Source: Bradyrhizobium algeriense
Lineage (GTDB): Bacteria > Pseudomonadota > Alphaproteobacteria > Rhizobiales > Xanthobacteraceae
DNA length: 64,000 nucleotides
Assembly: GCF_003062295.1 (NCBI RefSeq)
Contig: NZ_PYCN01000001.1
Coordinates: 454,001 to 518,000, forward strand
Direction of reading: 5' to 3'
Shown: in pieces, positions 1 through 7,956 of the stretch
How positions within the stretch are numbered: position 1 is the first letter of the stretch
Layout of the letters: each line of letters starts with the position of its first letter
Position numbers and translations under genes: made by a program
The notes under the pieces: generated by a model
Databases searched by the model: none
What the model was told of the DNA's origin: nothing
What the model saw: only the letters and a program-made list of their open reading frames with translations

Positions 1-1
1 G

Positions 2-373
2 GGCGTGCCGACCGGCGGCGCGCCGGCCATGCAATGCCTGGAAAAAAACAAGACGAAACTCTCGGCCGGTTGCGAGAAGGCCGTTTCCGCCGCCAGCGGC
101 GGTGGAGCAGCAGCGGCGGCACCCGCGGCAGGCGCGGCTCCTGCAGGCGCGTCGGCTGCCGCTGCACCGGCGGCGCCGGCCGTGATCGTGCTGCGGCCGA
201 TGCGGCCGCGCGAAGAACTGTTCGTGCTGCGATCAGCCTGCGGCGCCGACGTCCGCACGATCTGCGGCGGCGTGCAGCCTGGCGGCGGCCGGATCGTGCG
301 GTGTCTGGCGACCAATGCCGCGCAGCTTTCGCCGGCCTGCAAGGACGTGCTGTCCCAGTTCGCGGCGCGTTAA
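2..373 (+). CDS. Cysteine-rich repeat protein, 5' end cut by the window
   Basis: Reading frame open from the left edge; the true start lies outside the window. The visible 123 residues hold the end of one Cys-rich repeat (CLEKNKTKLSAGC), a low-complexity Ala/Gly/Pro linker of about 40 residues, and a complete second repeat in which CGADVRTIC is followed by GGGRIVRCL and LSPACKDVL. The spacing of C, D, C, GGGR, CL and C matches the short cysteine-rich repeats common in exported rhizobial proteins. Export is inferred from the family, since no signal peptide can be seen in the fragment. Function unknown. It converges with the next gene, 46 bp away. Confidence 0.7.
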   Translation, partial: GVPTGGAPAMQCLEKNKTKLSAGCEKAVSAASGGGAAAAAPAAGAAPAGASAAAAPAAPAVIVLRPMRPREELFVLRSACGADVRTICGGVQPGGGRIVRCLATNAAQLSPACKDVLSQFAAR

Positions 374-419
374 TCACACACCCCTGCGGCAGTCCTTCAT
401 TGATTTGGGGGACCGCCGG

Positions 420-779
420 TCACTCGCCGCCGCGGAAGGCGAGGATGAGCTGAATGAGCCGTATCGACAGCGAGACATAAAGGATCGCCATCACGGTTTG
501 GTACGCAATATGCCAATTGACCTTTGCGAGCTTGTAGAGACCGTCGACGAAGTTCAGCAGCAGGAGAATGACGCCGAACAACATGACGCCGCGGCCGATG
601 AGACCATGGCGCAGATAGCCGAACAGCACGATCGCCGGCTCACTGCTCGATACATGGGCGCCGGCCGATACGATCAACGTCCCGATGATCAACTTCTCGA
701 CGTGAGAAAATATTTCCTTGGAGACCGGCTCGACATGTTCGGAATAGAACGCCAGCCATTTGGCTCTGACCTCCGCCAT
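420..779 (-). CDS. Small integral membrane protein, 119 aa, unknown function
   Basis: The frame stays open upstream of 779, but ATG at 779 is preceded by AAGGAAAA and begins MAEVRAKWLAFYSEHVEPVS, so I place the start there. After an amphipathic N-terminus there are three hydrophobic stretches: around LIIGTLIVSAGAHV, around GVMLFGVILLLLNFV, and around TVMAILYVSLSIRLIQLILA. This suggests a three-helix inner-membrane protein. No enzymatic motif is seen and I do not recognise the family. It is transcribed towards the Cys-rich protein at the left edge and probably forms its own unit. Confidence 0.65.
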   Translation of the reverse strand: MAEVRAKWLAFYSEHVEPVSKEIFSHVEKLIIGTLIVSAGAHVSSSEPAIVLFGYLRHGLIGRGVMLFGVILLLLNFVDGLYKLAKVNWHIAYQTVMAILYVSLSIRLIQLILAFRGGE

Positions 780-1033
780 GGGTTTTCCTTGATTTTCATT
801 GCAACGATGAATGAGAGCTTCACTACAGCGGGTCCGCGATCGGGAAGCAAGAACGCCGCCTGCCTGGTTTGCGGATAGTCCGAGGACGGCCGGCGTTCGT
901 GGCGGCCAGCAACCGAAGCGAGATCGGCGTGCGAGCACGTCGCGACAGGCATCCGCAGAACCTTCCGAAGAAGGCTTTCAAAAGGAAACTTTCAAGACCT
1001 GAACATCAACCAGTACCAGTCCGGGAGACCAAC

Positions 1034-1243
1034 ATGCGTTCCCTTCTGCTGATGGCAGCCGCCGTGCTGTCCTTTTCCGCCACCATGACGTTTGAAGCCA
1101 CCGAGGCCAACGCGGTGGTCTGTGCCCGCGGCGTCTATCGCGCCGGCTGCGCCGGAGCCCGCGGCGCAGTCGTCGTCCGCAAGCCTGCCGTGGTCTGCAG
1201 GACCGTGTGGGTGAACGGCGTGAAGGTTCGCCGCTGCGGCTGA
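1034..1243 (+). CDS. Small secreted Cys/Arg-rich protein, 69 aa
   Basis: ATG at 1034 follows GGGAGACCAAC, a usable ribosome binding site. Residues 1-31 form a typical Sec signal (MRSLLLMAAAVLSFSATM, hydrophobic core, cleavage near EANA). The mature part of about 38 residues is basic and has four cysteines (VVCARG, AGCAG, VVCRTV, RRCG), which suggests a disulfide-stabilised periplasmic microprotein. Similar short signal-peptide proteins with a conserved CARG...RRCG pattern are frequent in Bradyrhizobium, but their role is unknown to me. Confidence 0.7.
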   Translation: MRSLLLMAAAVLSFSATMTFEATEANAVVCARGVYRAGCAGARGAVVVRKPAVVCRTVWVNGVKVRRCG

Positions 1244-1423
1244 ACCGCGGGCGTCTCCGTCGAGGACAAGCCGGTCACCGCATAGCGCACAACCGTTCGC
1301 GGACAGAACCGGGCAGGCGAAACGGAGCATTGGCGCCGCGAGCGGGACCGGACGCCAGTTTCCGTTCCCCCTGTTATTTTTTGGTAGCGCAAATTTCCGG
1401 CGCGGATTAGTCTCCGGGCCAAA

Positions 1424-1443
1424 TTAATCAGTATACTGTCGAT
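1424..1443 (+). promoter_or_regulatory. Candidate MarR-type operator and -10 element for the CoA-ligase operon
   Basis: CAGTATACTG (1429-1438) is a perfect palindrome. Its inner TATACT (1432-1437) resembles a sigma70 -10 box 18 bp before the GTG start at 1456; no good -35 hexamer is seen. AGTATACTGTC plus a following AT is shared with the maiA/gtdA intergenic region at 6739-6752, which suggests one regulator, probably the MarR protein encoded at 5544-6053, controls both transcripts. Confidence 0.55.
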
Positions 1444-1455
1444 TGGGAGGAAGAC

Positions 1456-2595
1456 GTGCGTATCGCCGTCATCGGCGGAGGCCCCGGCGGCCTCTACTTC
1501 GCGTATCTCTGGAAGCGGCGTCATCCGGACGCACATATCGACCTGTTCGAGCAGAACCCCGAAGGTGCGACCTGGGGGTTTGGCGTGGTGTTCTCCGAAC
1601 AGGCGCTGGAATTTCTGCGCGCCGACGATCCCGAGACCGTCGACGCCATCACGCCGCGGATGGAGAGCTGGAAGAACATCACGCTCAATCTGCGTGGGCA
1701 AAGCGTCGAGATCGACGGCATTGGCTTCTCCTCGATCGGCCGGCTGGAGCTGCTGACCATCCTGCAGCAGCGCGTGCGCGCGGCGGGAATCACGGCGCGA
1801 TACAACACGACGATCCAGTCAATGGACGAACTCGGGGGGTACGACCTGATCGTCGCTGCCGACGGGCTGAACTCGCTGGTGCGCCGCGGCTTTGAGAAGG
1901 AATTCGGCGCCTCGGTTTCGCACGCGACCAACAAGTTCGCCTGGTACGGCACCAGCATGCGCTTTGCCACGCTGTCGCAGACGTTTGTGAAGACCGGTCT
2001 CGGCTCATTCAACGCCCACCACTATCGCTATTCGCCCTCCATGAGCACGTTCCTGGTCGAATGCGACGCGGCGACTTGGCAGGCCTACGGCTTCGAGCGC
2101 AAGACCATCGAGCAGTCGCAGGCGATCTGCGAGGAGATCTTTGCCGACACGCTGGATGGCCATGCGCTGGTTTCGAACAAATCGGTGTGGCGCAATTTTC
2201 CCTGGATCTGGAACGAGAACTGGTCGCACGGCAACATGGTGCTGATCGGCGACGCCCTGCATACCGCGCATTTCTCGATCGGCTCGGGTACCCGGCTCGC
2301 CATCGAGGACGCGATCGCGCTGACCAAGGCGCTGGAGGCCGAGACGGAGATTCCCGCAGGCCTCGCCCGCTACCAGGCCGAACGCAAGCCGATCGTGCAG
2401 AAGCTGGTGACGGCGGCGCGCACCAGCGCCGACTGGTATGAACACTTCCCGGAACACATGAAGCTCGACCTGATGGATTTTGCCTACAGTTACATCACCC
2501 GTTCCGGGCGGATCGCCGACGCGCGGCTGCGCGCGATGTCGCCGGAATTCATGGCGCGCTACGAGGCGGAAAAGAAGATCGGGAGCCAAACATGA
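1456..2595 (+). CDS. FAD-dependent monooxygenase, salicylyl-CoA 5-hydroxylase-like
   Basis: GTG start at 1456 with GGGAGGAAG six bases upstream; 379 aa. Class A flavoprotein hydroxylase: N-terminal dinucleotide motif GGGPGG (residues 8-13), a central DLIVAADGLNS segment, and the FAD-ribityl motif GDALHTAHFSIGSGTRLAIEDA. The TAHFSIGSGT form is typical of enzymes acting on aromatic CoA thioesters (salicylyl-CoA 5-hydroxylase, the monooxygenase half of anthraniloyl-CoA hydroxylase/reductase) rather than on free acids. Those fused anthraniloyl enzymes are about twice this length, so this single-domain form fits salicylyl-CoA to gentisyl-CoA. Its TGA overlaps the ATG of the CoA ligase (ATGA), implying translational coupling. 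The substrate is inferred from family and context. Confidence 0.75.
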   Translation: MRIAVIGGGPGGLYFAYLWKRRHPDAHIDLFEQNPEGATWGFGVVFSEQALEFLRADDPETVDAITPRMESWKNITLNLRGQSVEIDGIGFSSIGRLELLTILQQRVRAAGITARYNTTIQSMDELGGYDLIVAADGLNSLVRRGFEKEFGASVSHATNKFAWYGTSMRFATLSQTFVKTGLGSFNAHHYRYSPSMSTFLVECDAATWQAYGFERKTIEQSQAICEEIFADTLDGHALVSNKSVWRNFPWIWNENWSHGNMVLIGDALHTAHFSIGSGTRLAIEDAIALTKALEAETEIPAGLARYQAERKPIVQKLVTAARTSADWYEHFPEHMKLDLMDFAYSYITRSGRIADARLRAMSPEFMARYEAEKKIGSQT

Positions 2596-4205
2596 CGTCA
2601 GCAATTTTCGATTTGGTCCCCCGCGACAATCCGGGCGCGCGCGAGATCGGCTTTGCGATTCCGGAAAATTATAACGCCAGCCACATCCTGTTCGACAATC
2701 TCTCGGCCGGCCGCGGCGACCGGCTGGCACTGACCGGCCCCGGCGGCACGCGCACCTATGCGCAGCTGTGCGCCGAGGCTTCACAATGGGGGCACGGCTT
2801 CAAGTCGCTGGGCCTGAAGCGCGGCGACCGCATCCTGATGTTCCTCGACGACACGCCGGCCTATCCTGCGGCGTTTTTCGGCGCGGTGCGCTCCGGCTTC
2901 GTGCCGTTATTGATCAATACGCTGACGCCGCCGGATTTGCTGCAATTCTACCTTTCGGACGCCGGCGCGGCGGTGGCGGTCGCAGAGGCCGAGTTTACCT
3001 CGCGGTTCAACGCGGAGGCCTGCAAGGACACGCCGCTGCAAACCCTGGTCGTGGTCAATGGCGCGGCAGGCGAACACGCCGTGCCGAAAGCCCTGATTGC
3101 GCAGCAATGGCTGCAGGGATTCTCCACTGATCTGCCGGAAGCCGACACCAGACGCGACGACATGGCGTTCTGGATGTATTCATCCGGCTCGACCGGTCGT
3201 CCCAAGGGCATCGTGCATCTGCAGCACGACATGGCCTACAGCGAGCAGGCGTTCGCGCGCAACGTGCTCAAGCTTACGCCCGATGACATCTGTTTCTCGG
3301 TGCCTAAGATTTTCTTCGCCTACGGCTTTGGCAACGCCATCACCTTCCCGTTCTCGGTCGGTGCGGCGACGCTGCTGCTGCCCGGCCAGCCGAAGCCGGC
3401 TGCGATCTTCGAGGCGATCGGAAAATACCGGCCGTCGGTGTTCTACGGATTGCCGACGCTCTATACTTCGCTGACCAAGGCCGAAGGCGCGGCCGGAATC
3501 GACTTCTCGTCGCTTCGAATGGCGCTGTCGGCCGCCGAGGTGCTGTCGGCGGAAGTCTTCAACGGCTGGAAGGCGCTGACGGGGCTCGAGATCATCGAGG
3601 GACTCGGCTCGACCGAAGTGCTGCACATCTATCTCTCCAACCGCCCCGAGAAGAAAAAGCTCGGCGCGGCGGGCCTGCGCGTTCCCGGCTACGAAATCCT
3701 CCTGAAGGACAAGGACGGCCGCGAGGTCGGCGACAATGAGGAAGGCATTTTGTGGGTGCGCGGCGATTCCAACACGCCAATATACTGGAACCGACCCGAC
3801 AAATCGGCGGAGACCATTCGTGAAGGGGGCTGGATCTACACCGGCGACCGCTTCCTGCGCGATGCCGACGGCTTCCATTTTTTCCGCGGCCGCGCCGACG
3901 ACCTGATCAAGATATCAGGCCAATGGGTCTACCCGCTGGAAGTCGAGCTTTGCCTTGCCGAGCATCCCGATATCAGGGAATGCGCTGTCTTCGCCGCAGA
4001 GCTGCCGGATCGACGCATGACGCTGAAGGCGGTGGTGGTGATGAACAAGGGCGAGTTCGATCCGAACAAAGCCACGAAGAAGCTGCAGGACTACGTCAAG
4101 GAAAAATTGCTGCCTTACAAATATCCGCGCGAGATCACGTTCATCGGCGAATTGCCGAAGACCGGCACGGGCAAGATCGATCGTCAGGCATTGATGAAGA
4201 TGTAG
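2592..4205 (+). CDS. Benzoate-CoA ligase family acyl-CoA synthetase
   Basis: 537 aa ANL-superfamily adenylating enzyme. The P-loop is YSSGSTGRPKGIVH (about residues 196-209), followed by GLGSTEVLH (A5), YTGDRF (A7, adenylate-binding Asp), the hinge GRADDLIKISG, and a C-terminal TGTGKIDRQ carrying the catalytic lysine. Length and the N-terminal PENYNASHILFDNL segment match benzoate/hydroxybenzoate-CoA ligases. It is coupled to the upstream hydroxylase, and a gentisate dioxygenase lies 2.6 kb downstream, so salicylate or a related hydroxybenzoate is the likely substrate: activation to the CoA ester, then 5-hydroxylation. No thioesterase for releasing gentisate is visible in the window. Substrate choice cannot be read from sequence alone. 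Confidence 0.8.
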   Translation: MTSAIFDLVPRDNPGAREIGFAIPENYNASHILFDNLSAGRGDRLALTGPGGTRTYAQLCAEASQWGHGFKSLGLKRGDRILMFLDDTPAYPAAFFGAVRSGFVPLLINTLTPPDLLQFYLSDAGAAVAVAEAEFTSRFNAEACKDTPLQTLVVVNGAAGEHAVPKALIAQQWLQGFSTDLPEADTRRDDMAFWMYSSGSTGRPKGIVHLQHDMAYSEQAFARNVLKLTPDDICFSVPKIFFAYGFGNAITFPFSVGAATLLLPGQPKPAAIFEAIGKYRPSVFYGLPTLYTSLTKAEGAAGIDFSSLRMALSAAEVLSAEVFNGWKALTGLEIIEGLGSTEVLHIYLSNRPEKKKLGAAGLRVPGYEILLKDKDGREVGDNEEGILWVRGDSNTPIYWNRPDKSAETIREGGWIYTGDRFLRDADGFHFFRGRADDLIKISGQWVYPLEVELCLAEHPDIRECAVFAAELPDRRMTLKAVVVMNKGEFDPNKATKKLQDYVKEKLLPYKYPREITFIGELPKTGTGKIDRQALMKM

Positions 4206-4228
4206 TGCGCTGCTTCAACAAACTCGGT

Positions 4229-4346
4229 GTCGTCCCTGCGAACGCAGGGACCCATACCGCGTGATCTATCGATGAAGTGCGGTAGCTAGCACCGTATTAC
4301 ACAACGAAAGCCTGTGGTTATGGGTCCCTGCGTGCGCAGGGACGAC
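4229..4346. repeat. Intergenic inverted-repeat element, family A, copy 1
   Basis: Left arm GTCGTCCCTGCGAACGCAGG (each arm is itself a hairpin, CCTGCGAACGCAGG) and a matching right arm ending GGGACGAC, separated by about 60 bp that ends TTATGGGTCCCTGCG. The same arms recur at 20118-20237. Located between two convergent genes, where the hairpins could also end transcription. Confidence 0.8.
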
Positions 4347-4362
4347 AGCGGAGTACGCTGCC

Positions 4363-5544
4363 CTACCCCGCCAGCCCCGTGCCGCCATACAGCCACGCCA
4401 GATCGCCGTACCACTCCTCCGACGTCTTCGCGCTCATGATCTCGTTACGCAGCCGGGCATGTCCGCCGGCGGGGTGATAGATGTGCTCGCCGATGGCGCG
4501 GGACATCAGTTGCACCTTTGCGGTGCGCAGAAACCGCTGCGCGCGATAGGCTTCCAGCGCCGTGGCATAATCGTCATGCTGCGCCAGCATGTGCGAGAGG
4601 CACACGGCGTCCTCCATCGCCTGACAGGCGCCTTGCGCGAAATATTGCAGCATCGGATGCGCGGCGTCGCCGAGCAGCGCGACGCGGCCGTCGATCCAGC
4701 GCTCGACCGGATCACGGTCGCACAGCACCCACAGCCGCCAGTTCTTGCCGTGATGGATGATCTCCTGCGCACGCGGATGGATGTGCCCGAAGCCCTGCAT
4801 GACCTCTTCGTCCGACACGGGCTTGCCGGCGACCGGCTCCGGCGCGTCGTTGTGATAGGTGACGACGAGGTTGAACACCTTCCAGCCCGACAGCGGATAA
4901 TGCACGATGTGGCATTTCGGCCCGGCCCACAGCGTCGCCGCGTTCCACCGCAAATCTTCCGGCATTTGCTCGGTCGGGATCACCGAGCGGTAGGTCGTGT
5001 GACCGGAAACCCGCGGCGGCCCGTCCGCGACAACCTGCTTGCGGACATTCGACCACAGCCCGTCGGCGCCGATCAACAGCCGGCCCGTGACGCGCTCTCC
5101 ATTCGCCAGCCGCGCCGTCACCGACGACCCATCCTGATCGTAACCGACGACTTCGCTGCTAACGCGCAACTCGATCAACTCGTGATTCTGGCACGCGCGC
5201 AGAAAAACACCGTGCAGATCGCCGCGATGCACCACCGCATAGGGATTGCGGAAGCGCGAGCGAAACGCTTCGCCCAGATCGACATGGGTGATTTCCTCGG
5301 CAGTCAGCGCATCCATCAGCCGGAGCTGGTCGATATAGACGGCCATGCTTCGTGCAGCCTCGCCGACGCCGAGATAGTCGAAGGCGTGAAACGCGTTGGG
5401 CCCGAGCTGGATGCCGGCGCCGATCTCGCCGAGTTGCGAGGCCTTTTCCAGCAGGATCGAGCGGATGCCTTTTTGCGCCAGACCAAGTGCCACCGCGAGC
5501 CCGCCGATGCCGCCGCCTGCAATGAGAACCGGCCGCGTATCCAT
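4363..5544 (-). CDS. 3-hydroxybenzoate 6-hydroxylase-like FAD monooxygenase
   Basis: 393 aa, class A flavoprotein aromatic hydroxylase. N-terminal GGGIGG (residues 10-15), a mid-protein LLIGADGLWSNVR (DG motif), and GDAAHPMLQYFAQGACQAMEDA for FAD/substrate binding. These and the C-terminal EWYGDLAWLYGG resemble 3-hydroxybenzoate 6-monooxygenases that make gentisate; salicylate 1-hydroxylase is the main alternative. The start ATG at 5544 overlaps the stop of the MarR gene (ATGA), and the gene lies in one minus-strand operon with the GST-type isomerase. With gentisate dioxygenase next door, the gentisate-forming role is favoured: 3-hydroxybenzoate + NADH + O2 to gentisate. Confidence 0.75.
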   Translation of the reverse strand: MDTRPVLIAGGGIGGLAVALGLAQKGIRSILLEKASQLGEIGAGIQLGPNAFHAFDYLGVGEAARSMAVYIDQLRLMDALTAEEITHVDLGEAFRSRFRNPYAVVHRGDLHGVFLRACQNHELIELRVSSEVVGYDQDGSSVTARLANGERVTGRLLIGADGLWSNVRKQVVADGPPRVSGHTTYRSVIPTEQMPEDLRWNAATLWAGPKCHIVHYPLSGWKVFNLVVTYHNDAPEPVAGKPVSDEEVMQGFGHIHPRAQEIIHHGKNWRLWVLCDRDPVERWIDGRVALLGDAAHPMLQYFAQGACQAMEDAVCLSHMLAQHDDYATALEAYRAQRFLRTAKVQLMSRAIGEHIYHPAGGHARLRNEIMSAKTSEEWYGDLAWLYGGTGLAG

Positions 5545-6053
5545 CAGCTCGACTTTCCCAGATGCTCGAGCGCGTCTTCGGCGCGCAGCGGCACGCGCGA
5601 GGCCTCGTTGTTGAGATCGACGAGTTGCGTCAATAGCGCCAGCAGGGTCTTGCGGTCCGCGGGCTTCAGCGGCTGCAGCATCCTTAGCTGCGCGTGTTCC
5701 ACCGACGGCATGATGTCACGCAGCACCGCCGCGCCAGATTTGGTCAGATGGAGCAGTTTGACGCGCTTGTCCTCGCGCGAGGGCTTGCGCTCGATCAAGG
5801 CCTTGCTTTCCAGCCGCTCGATCACGTTGCCGAGCGTGGAACGGTCGAACGCAATCACCGCCGACAGGCGGGTGGCGTCGATGCCGGGATGGGTGTGGAT
5901 CGCCACCAGCGCCGCATATTGCACCGGCGTCAGGTCGAAGGCGTTACACTCTTCGACAAAGATCGAGACCGCGATCTGCTGCATCCGGCGGAACAGGTAG
6001 CCGGGCGCCGTATAGACCGCGTCCATCGTGATGGGTGATGGCTTACTCGGCAT
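5544..6053 (-). CDS. MarR-family transcriptional regulator of the gentisate island
   Basis: 169 aa from ATG 6053; an in-frame upstream start at 6077 and a downstream ATG at 6026 are also possible, with no strong ribosome site to decide. Winged-helix core: LTPVQYAALVAIHTHPG, then recognition helix TRLSAVIAFDRSTLGNVIERL and the wing REDKRVKLLHLTKSG, with the D-R pair typical of MarR. The 5' end overlaps the 3' end of the isomerase gene by 11 bp and its stop overlaps the hydroxylase start, so it is made from the operon it probably controls. By family habit it would repress until an aromatic acid or CoA ester binds; the shared AGTATACT palindromes are the likely sites. Confidence 0.8.
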   Translation of the reverse strand: MPSKPSPITMDAVYTAPGYLFRRMQQIAVSIFVEECNAFDLTPVQYAALVAIHTHPGIDATRLSAVIAFDRSTLGNVIERLESKALIERKPSREDKRVKLLHLTKSGAAVLRDIMPSVEHAQLRMLQPLKPADRKTLLALLTQLVDLNNEASRVPLRAEDALEHLGKSS

Positions 6054-6675
6054 CGGGCTGCCTGTCCGGCGCGGCATCTGCGAACGCCTTCATTTGCTTT
6101 GCCGCGGCTTCTGCCTCGAGCAGGCGTGGAAAGGCGGCGACGTCGACGCCGAAGCGCCGCGCATTCCCAAGCTGCGGGATCAGGCAAAGGTCGGCAACCG
6201 TGGGCTTGTCGCCGAAACAGAACGGGCCAGCCTCGCCCGCCACCAGCGTTTCGCAGGCGGATAGTCCCTCGCGGTTGGCCCACGCAGCCCATTCTGTCAC
6301 CTTCTCCTCGGGCAGGCCGAGCTGGCGCAAACGCGCCAGAACCTTGAGATTCTGCACGGGATGCGTATCGCAGGCGAGCGCCATGGCGAACGCGCGCACC
6401 TTGGCGCGGCGCAGCGGATCCTTTGGCAGTAGCGGTGGATTGGGATGGGTTTCGTCCAGCCATTCGATGATGGCGAGCGATTGGGTCAGCACGACACCGG
6501 TGCCGTCTTCCAGCGTCGGCACCAGCCCCTGCGGGTTGATGGCAAGATAGGCGGGCGCAATCTGTTCGCCCTTGCGAAGGTGGTGCGGCAGGTGCTCGGT
6601 CGACAACCCCTTGAGGTTGAGCGCGATCCTGACCCGGTATGCCGCGCTGCTGCGGAAATAGCCATGCAGCTTCAT
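6043..6675 (-). CDS. Zeta-class GST isomerase (maleylpyruvate isomerase by context)
   Basis: 210 aa. Thioredoxin-fold N-terminus with the zeta-GST signature SSAAYRVRIALNLKG (residues 9-23), where the serine activates glutathione; then NPQGLVPTLEDG and TQSLAIIEWLDE, and an all-helical C-terminal domain with GDKPTVADLCLIPQL. The family isomerises maleylacetoacetate or maleylpyruvate using glutathione. Beside a gentisate dioxygenase the expected substrate is maleylpyruvate (NagL role), giving fumarylpyruvate; homology alone would also allow maleylacetoacetate isomerase (MaiA). First gene of a three-gene minus-strand operon. The next enzyme, fumarylpyruvate hydrolase, is not in the window. Confidence 0.8.
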   Translation of the reverse strand: MKLHGYFRSSAAYRVRIALNLKGLSTEHLPHHLRKGEQIAPAYLAINPQGLVPTLEDGTGVVLTQSLAIIEWLDETHPNPPLLPKDPLRRAKVRAFAMALACDTHPVQNLKVLARLRQLGLPEEKVTEWAAWANREGLSACETLVAGEAGPFCFGDKPTVADLCLIPQLGNARRFGVDVAAFPRLLEAEAAAKQMKAFADAAPDRQPDAE

Positions 6676-6718
6676 CGGAACCTCCCTCGGATTTTATCGT
6701 TTGCCTCGCGGCCTGTCA

Positions 6719-6767
6719 TTGACGCTACCCATATTGTAAGTATACTGTCAATCCATAGACGATACAA
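6719..6767. promoter_or_regulatory. Divergent promoter pair sharing one palindromic -10/operator
   Basis: The 20-bp imperfect palindrome at 6733-6752 has the form ATTG-N2-AGTATACT-N2-CAAT. Rightward (gtdA): TTGACG (6719-6724), 16-bp spacer, TATACT (6741-6746). Leftward (GST/MarR/hydroxylase operon): TTGTAT on the minus strand (6767-6762), 17-bp spacer, TATACT (6744-6739). The two -10 boxes overlap inside the same AGTATACT, so a repressor bound there would shut both promoters. Confidence 0.6.
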
Positions 6768-6787
6768 AAATGACGGGAGGCTTGACC

Positions 6788-7828
6788 ATGGAAGCCGTGC
6801 AGAAGACCCCGGAACGCGAGGCGTTCTACAAGAAGATCGACGGCGAGAATCTCTCCGCGCTGTGGAACGTGCTGGGCGATCTCGTCACGCCGGAACCGCG
6901 AAGCGCCTGCCGGCCGCATCTGTGGAAGTTCGATTCGATCCGCGATTACATGACCGAAGCCGGCAGGCTGATCACCGCCAAGGAAGCCGAGCGGCGGGTG
7001 CTGGTGCTGGAGAATCCCGGCCTGCGCGGCCAGTCGAAGGTCACGACATCGCTGTTTGCCGGCGTGCAGATGGTGGTCCCGGGCGACGTCGCTCCCGCCC
7101 ATCGGCACAGCCAGTCGGCGCTGCGCTTCGTGCTCGAAGGCAAGGGCGCCCATACCACTGTCGACGGTGAGCGCACCGCGATGGAGCCCGGCGATTTCGT
7201 CATCACGCCCTCGATGACCTGGCACGACCATTCCAACGAAACGTCCGAGCCGATGTTCTGGCTCGACGGGCTCGATATCCCGATGGTGCAATTCTTCGAT
7301 GCCTCCTTTGCCGAAGGCTCGAACGAGGACCAGCAGAAGATCTCAAAACCCGCCGGCGACAGCTTTGCGCGCTACGGCCACAATCTGCTGCCGGTCGACG
7401 AGAAGCGAAAGTCCAAGACCTCGCCGATCTTCAACTATCCCTACAGCTACACCCGCGAGGCACTGGAACTGGCCAAGACGCGCAACGAGTGGGACGCCTG
7501 TCACGGGCTGAAGCTGAAATTCTCCAATCCCGAGACCGGCGATTTCGCGATGCCGACGATCGGCACCTTCATCCAGCTATTGCCGAAGGGCTTCAAGACC
7601 GCGCGCTATCGCGCGACCGACGCCACCGTGTTCGCCGCGATCGAGGGCAAGGGCCGCACACGGATCGGCGACCAGATTTTCGAGTGGGGCGCGCGCGACC
7701 TGTTCGTGGTGCCGAGCTGGCACTGGGTCACGCACGAGGCCGACACCGACGCGGTGCTGTTCTCGTTCTCCGACCGTCCGGTGCAGCAGAAGCTCGATCT
7801 GTTCCGCGAAGATCGCGGGAATGCGTGA
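6788..7828 (+). CDS. gtdA: Gentisate 1,2-dioxygenase
   Basis: 346 aa from ATG 6788, which has GGGAGG 7 bp upstream; an ATG at 6770 is in frame but lacks a site. Bicupin Fe(II) dioxygenase: the N-terminal cupin carries the metal-binding HRHSQ (in APAHRHSQSALRFVLEG) and TWHDHSNE; the C-terminal cupin has IEGKGRTRIGDQIFEWGARDLFVVPSWHWVTHEA. It opens the ring of gentisate (2,5-dihydroxybenzoate) with O2 to give maleylpyruvate. Length matches the family (about 340-360 aa). Transcribed alone, divergent from the isomerase operon, from a promoter overlapping the shared palindrome. Confidence 0.92.
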   Translation: MEAVQKTPEREAFYKKIDGENLSALWNVLGDLVTPEPRSACRPHLWKFDSIRDYMTEAGRLITAKEAERRVLVLENPGLRGQSKVTTSLFAGVQMVVPGDVAPAHRHSQSALRFVLEGKGAHTTVDGERTAMEPGDFVITPSMTWHDHSNETSEPMFWLDGLDIPMVQFFDASFAEGSNEDQQKISKPAGDSFARYGHNLLPVDEKRKSKTSPIFNYPYSYTREALELAKTRNEWDACHGLKLKFSNPETGDFAMPTIGTFIQLLPKGFKTARYRATDATVFAAIEGKGRTRIGDQIFEWGARDLFVVPSWHWVTHEADTDAVLFSFSDRPVQQKLDLFREDRGNA

Positions 7829-7850
7829 GGTGATACGACGAACTCTCCGC

Positions 7851-7933
7851 CGTCATTGCGAGCGAAGCGAAGCAATCCATCTTGCCGCAAGCGAAGTATG
7901 GATTGCTTCGTCGCTTCGCTCCTCGCAATGACG
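7851..7933. repeat. Intergenic inverted-repeat element, family B, copy 1
   Basis: Arms CGTCATTGCGAGCGAAGCGA and its complement ending CGCAATGACG enclose GCAATCCAT...ATGGATTGC, giving a long hairpin of about 83 bp between the convergent gtdA and ABC permease genes. Related copies lie at 47418-47527 and 62345-62428. Confidence 0.85.
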
Positions 7934-7956
7934 CGGAGGGACGTTGCTCGCGTGCT

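Noticed and set aside
4459..6000. 513-codon open frame on the plus strand opposite the hydroxylase and MarR genes
   Set aside because: Antisense shadow of high-GC genes; Arg/His-rich, no domain, no ribosome site; the minus-strand genes have clear motifs.
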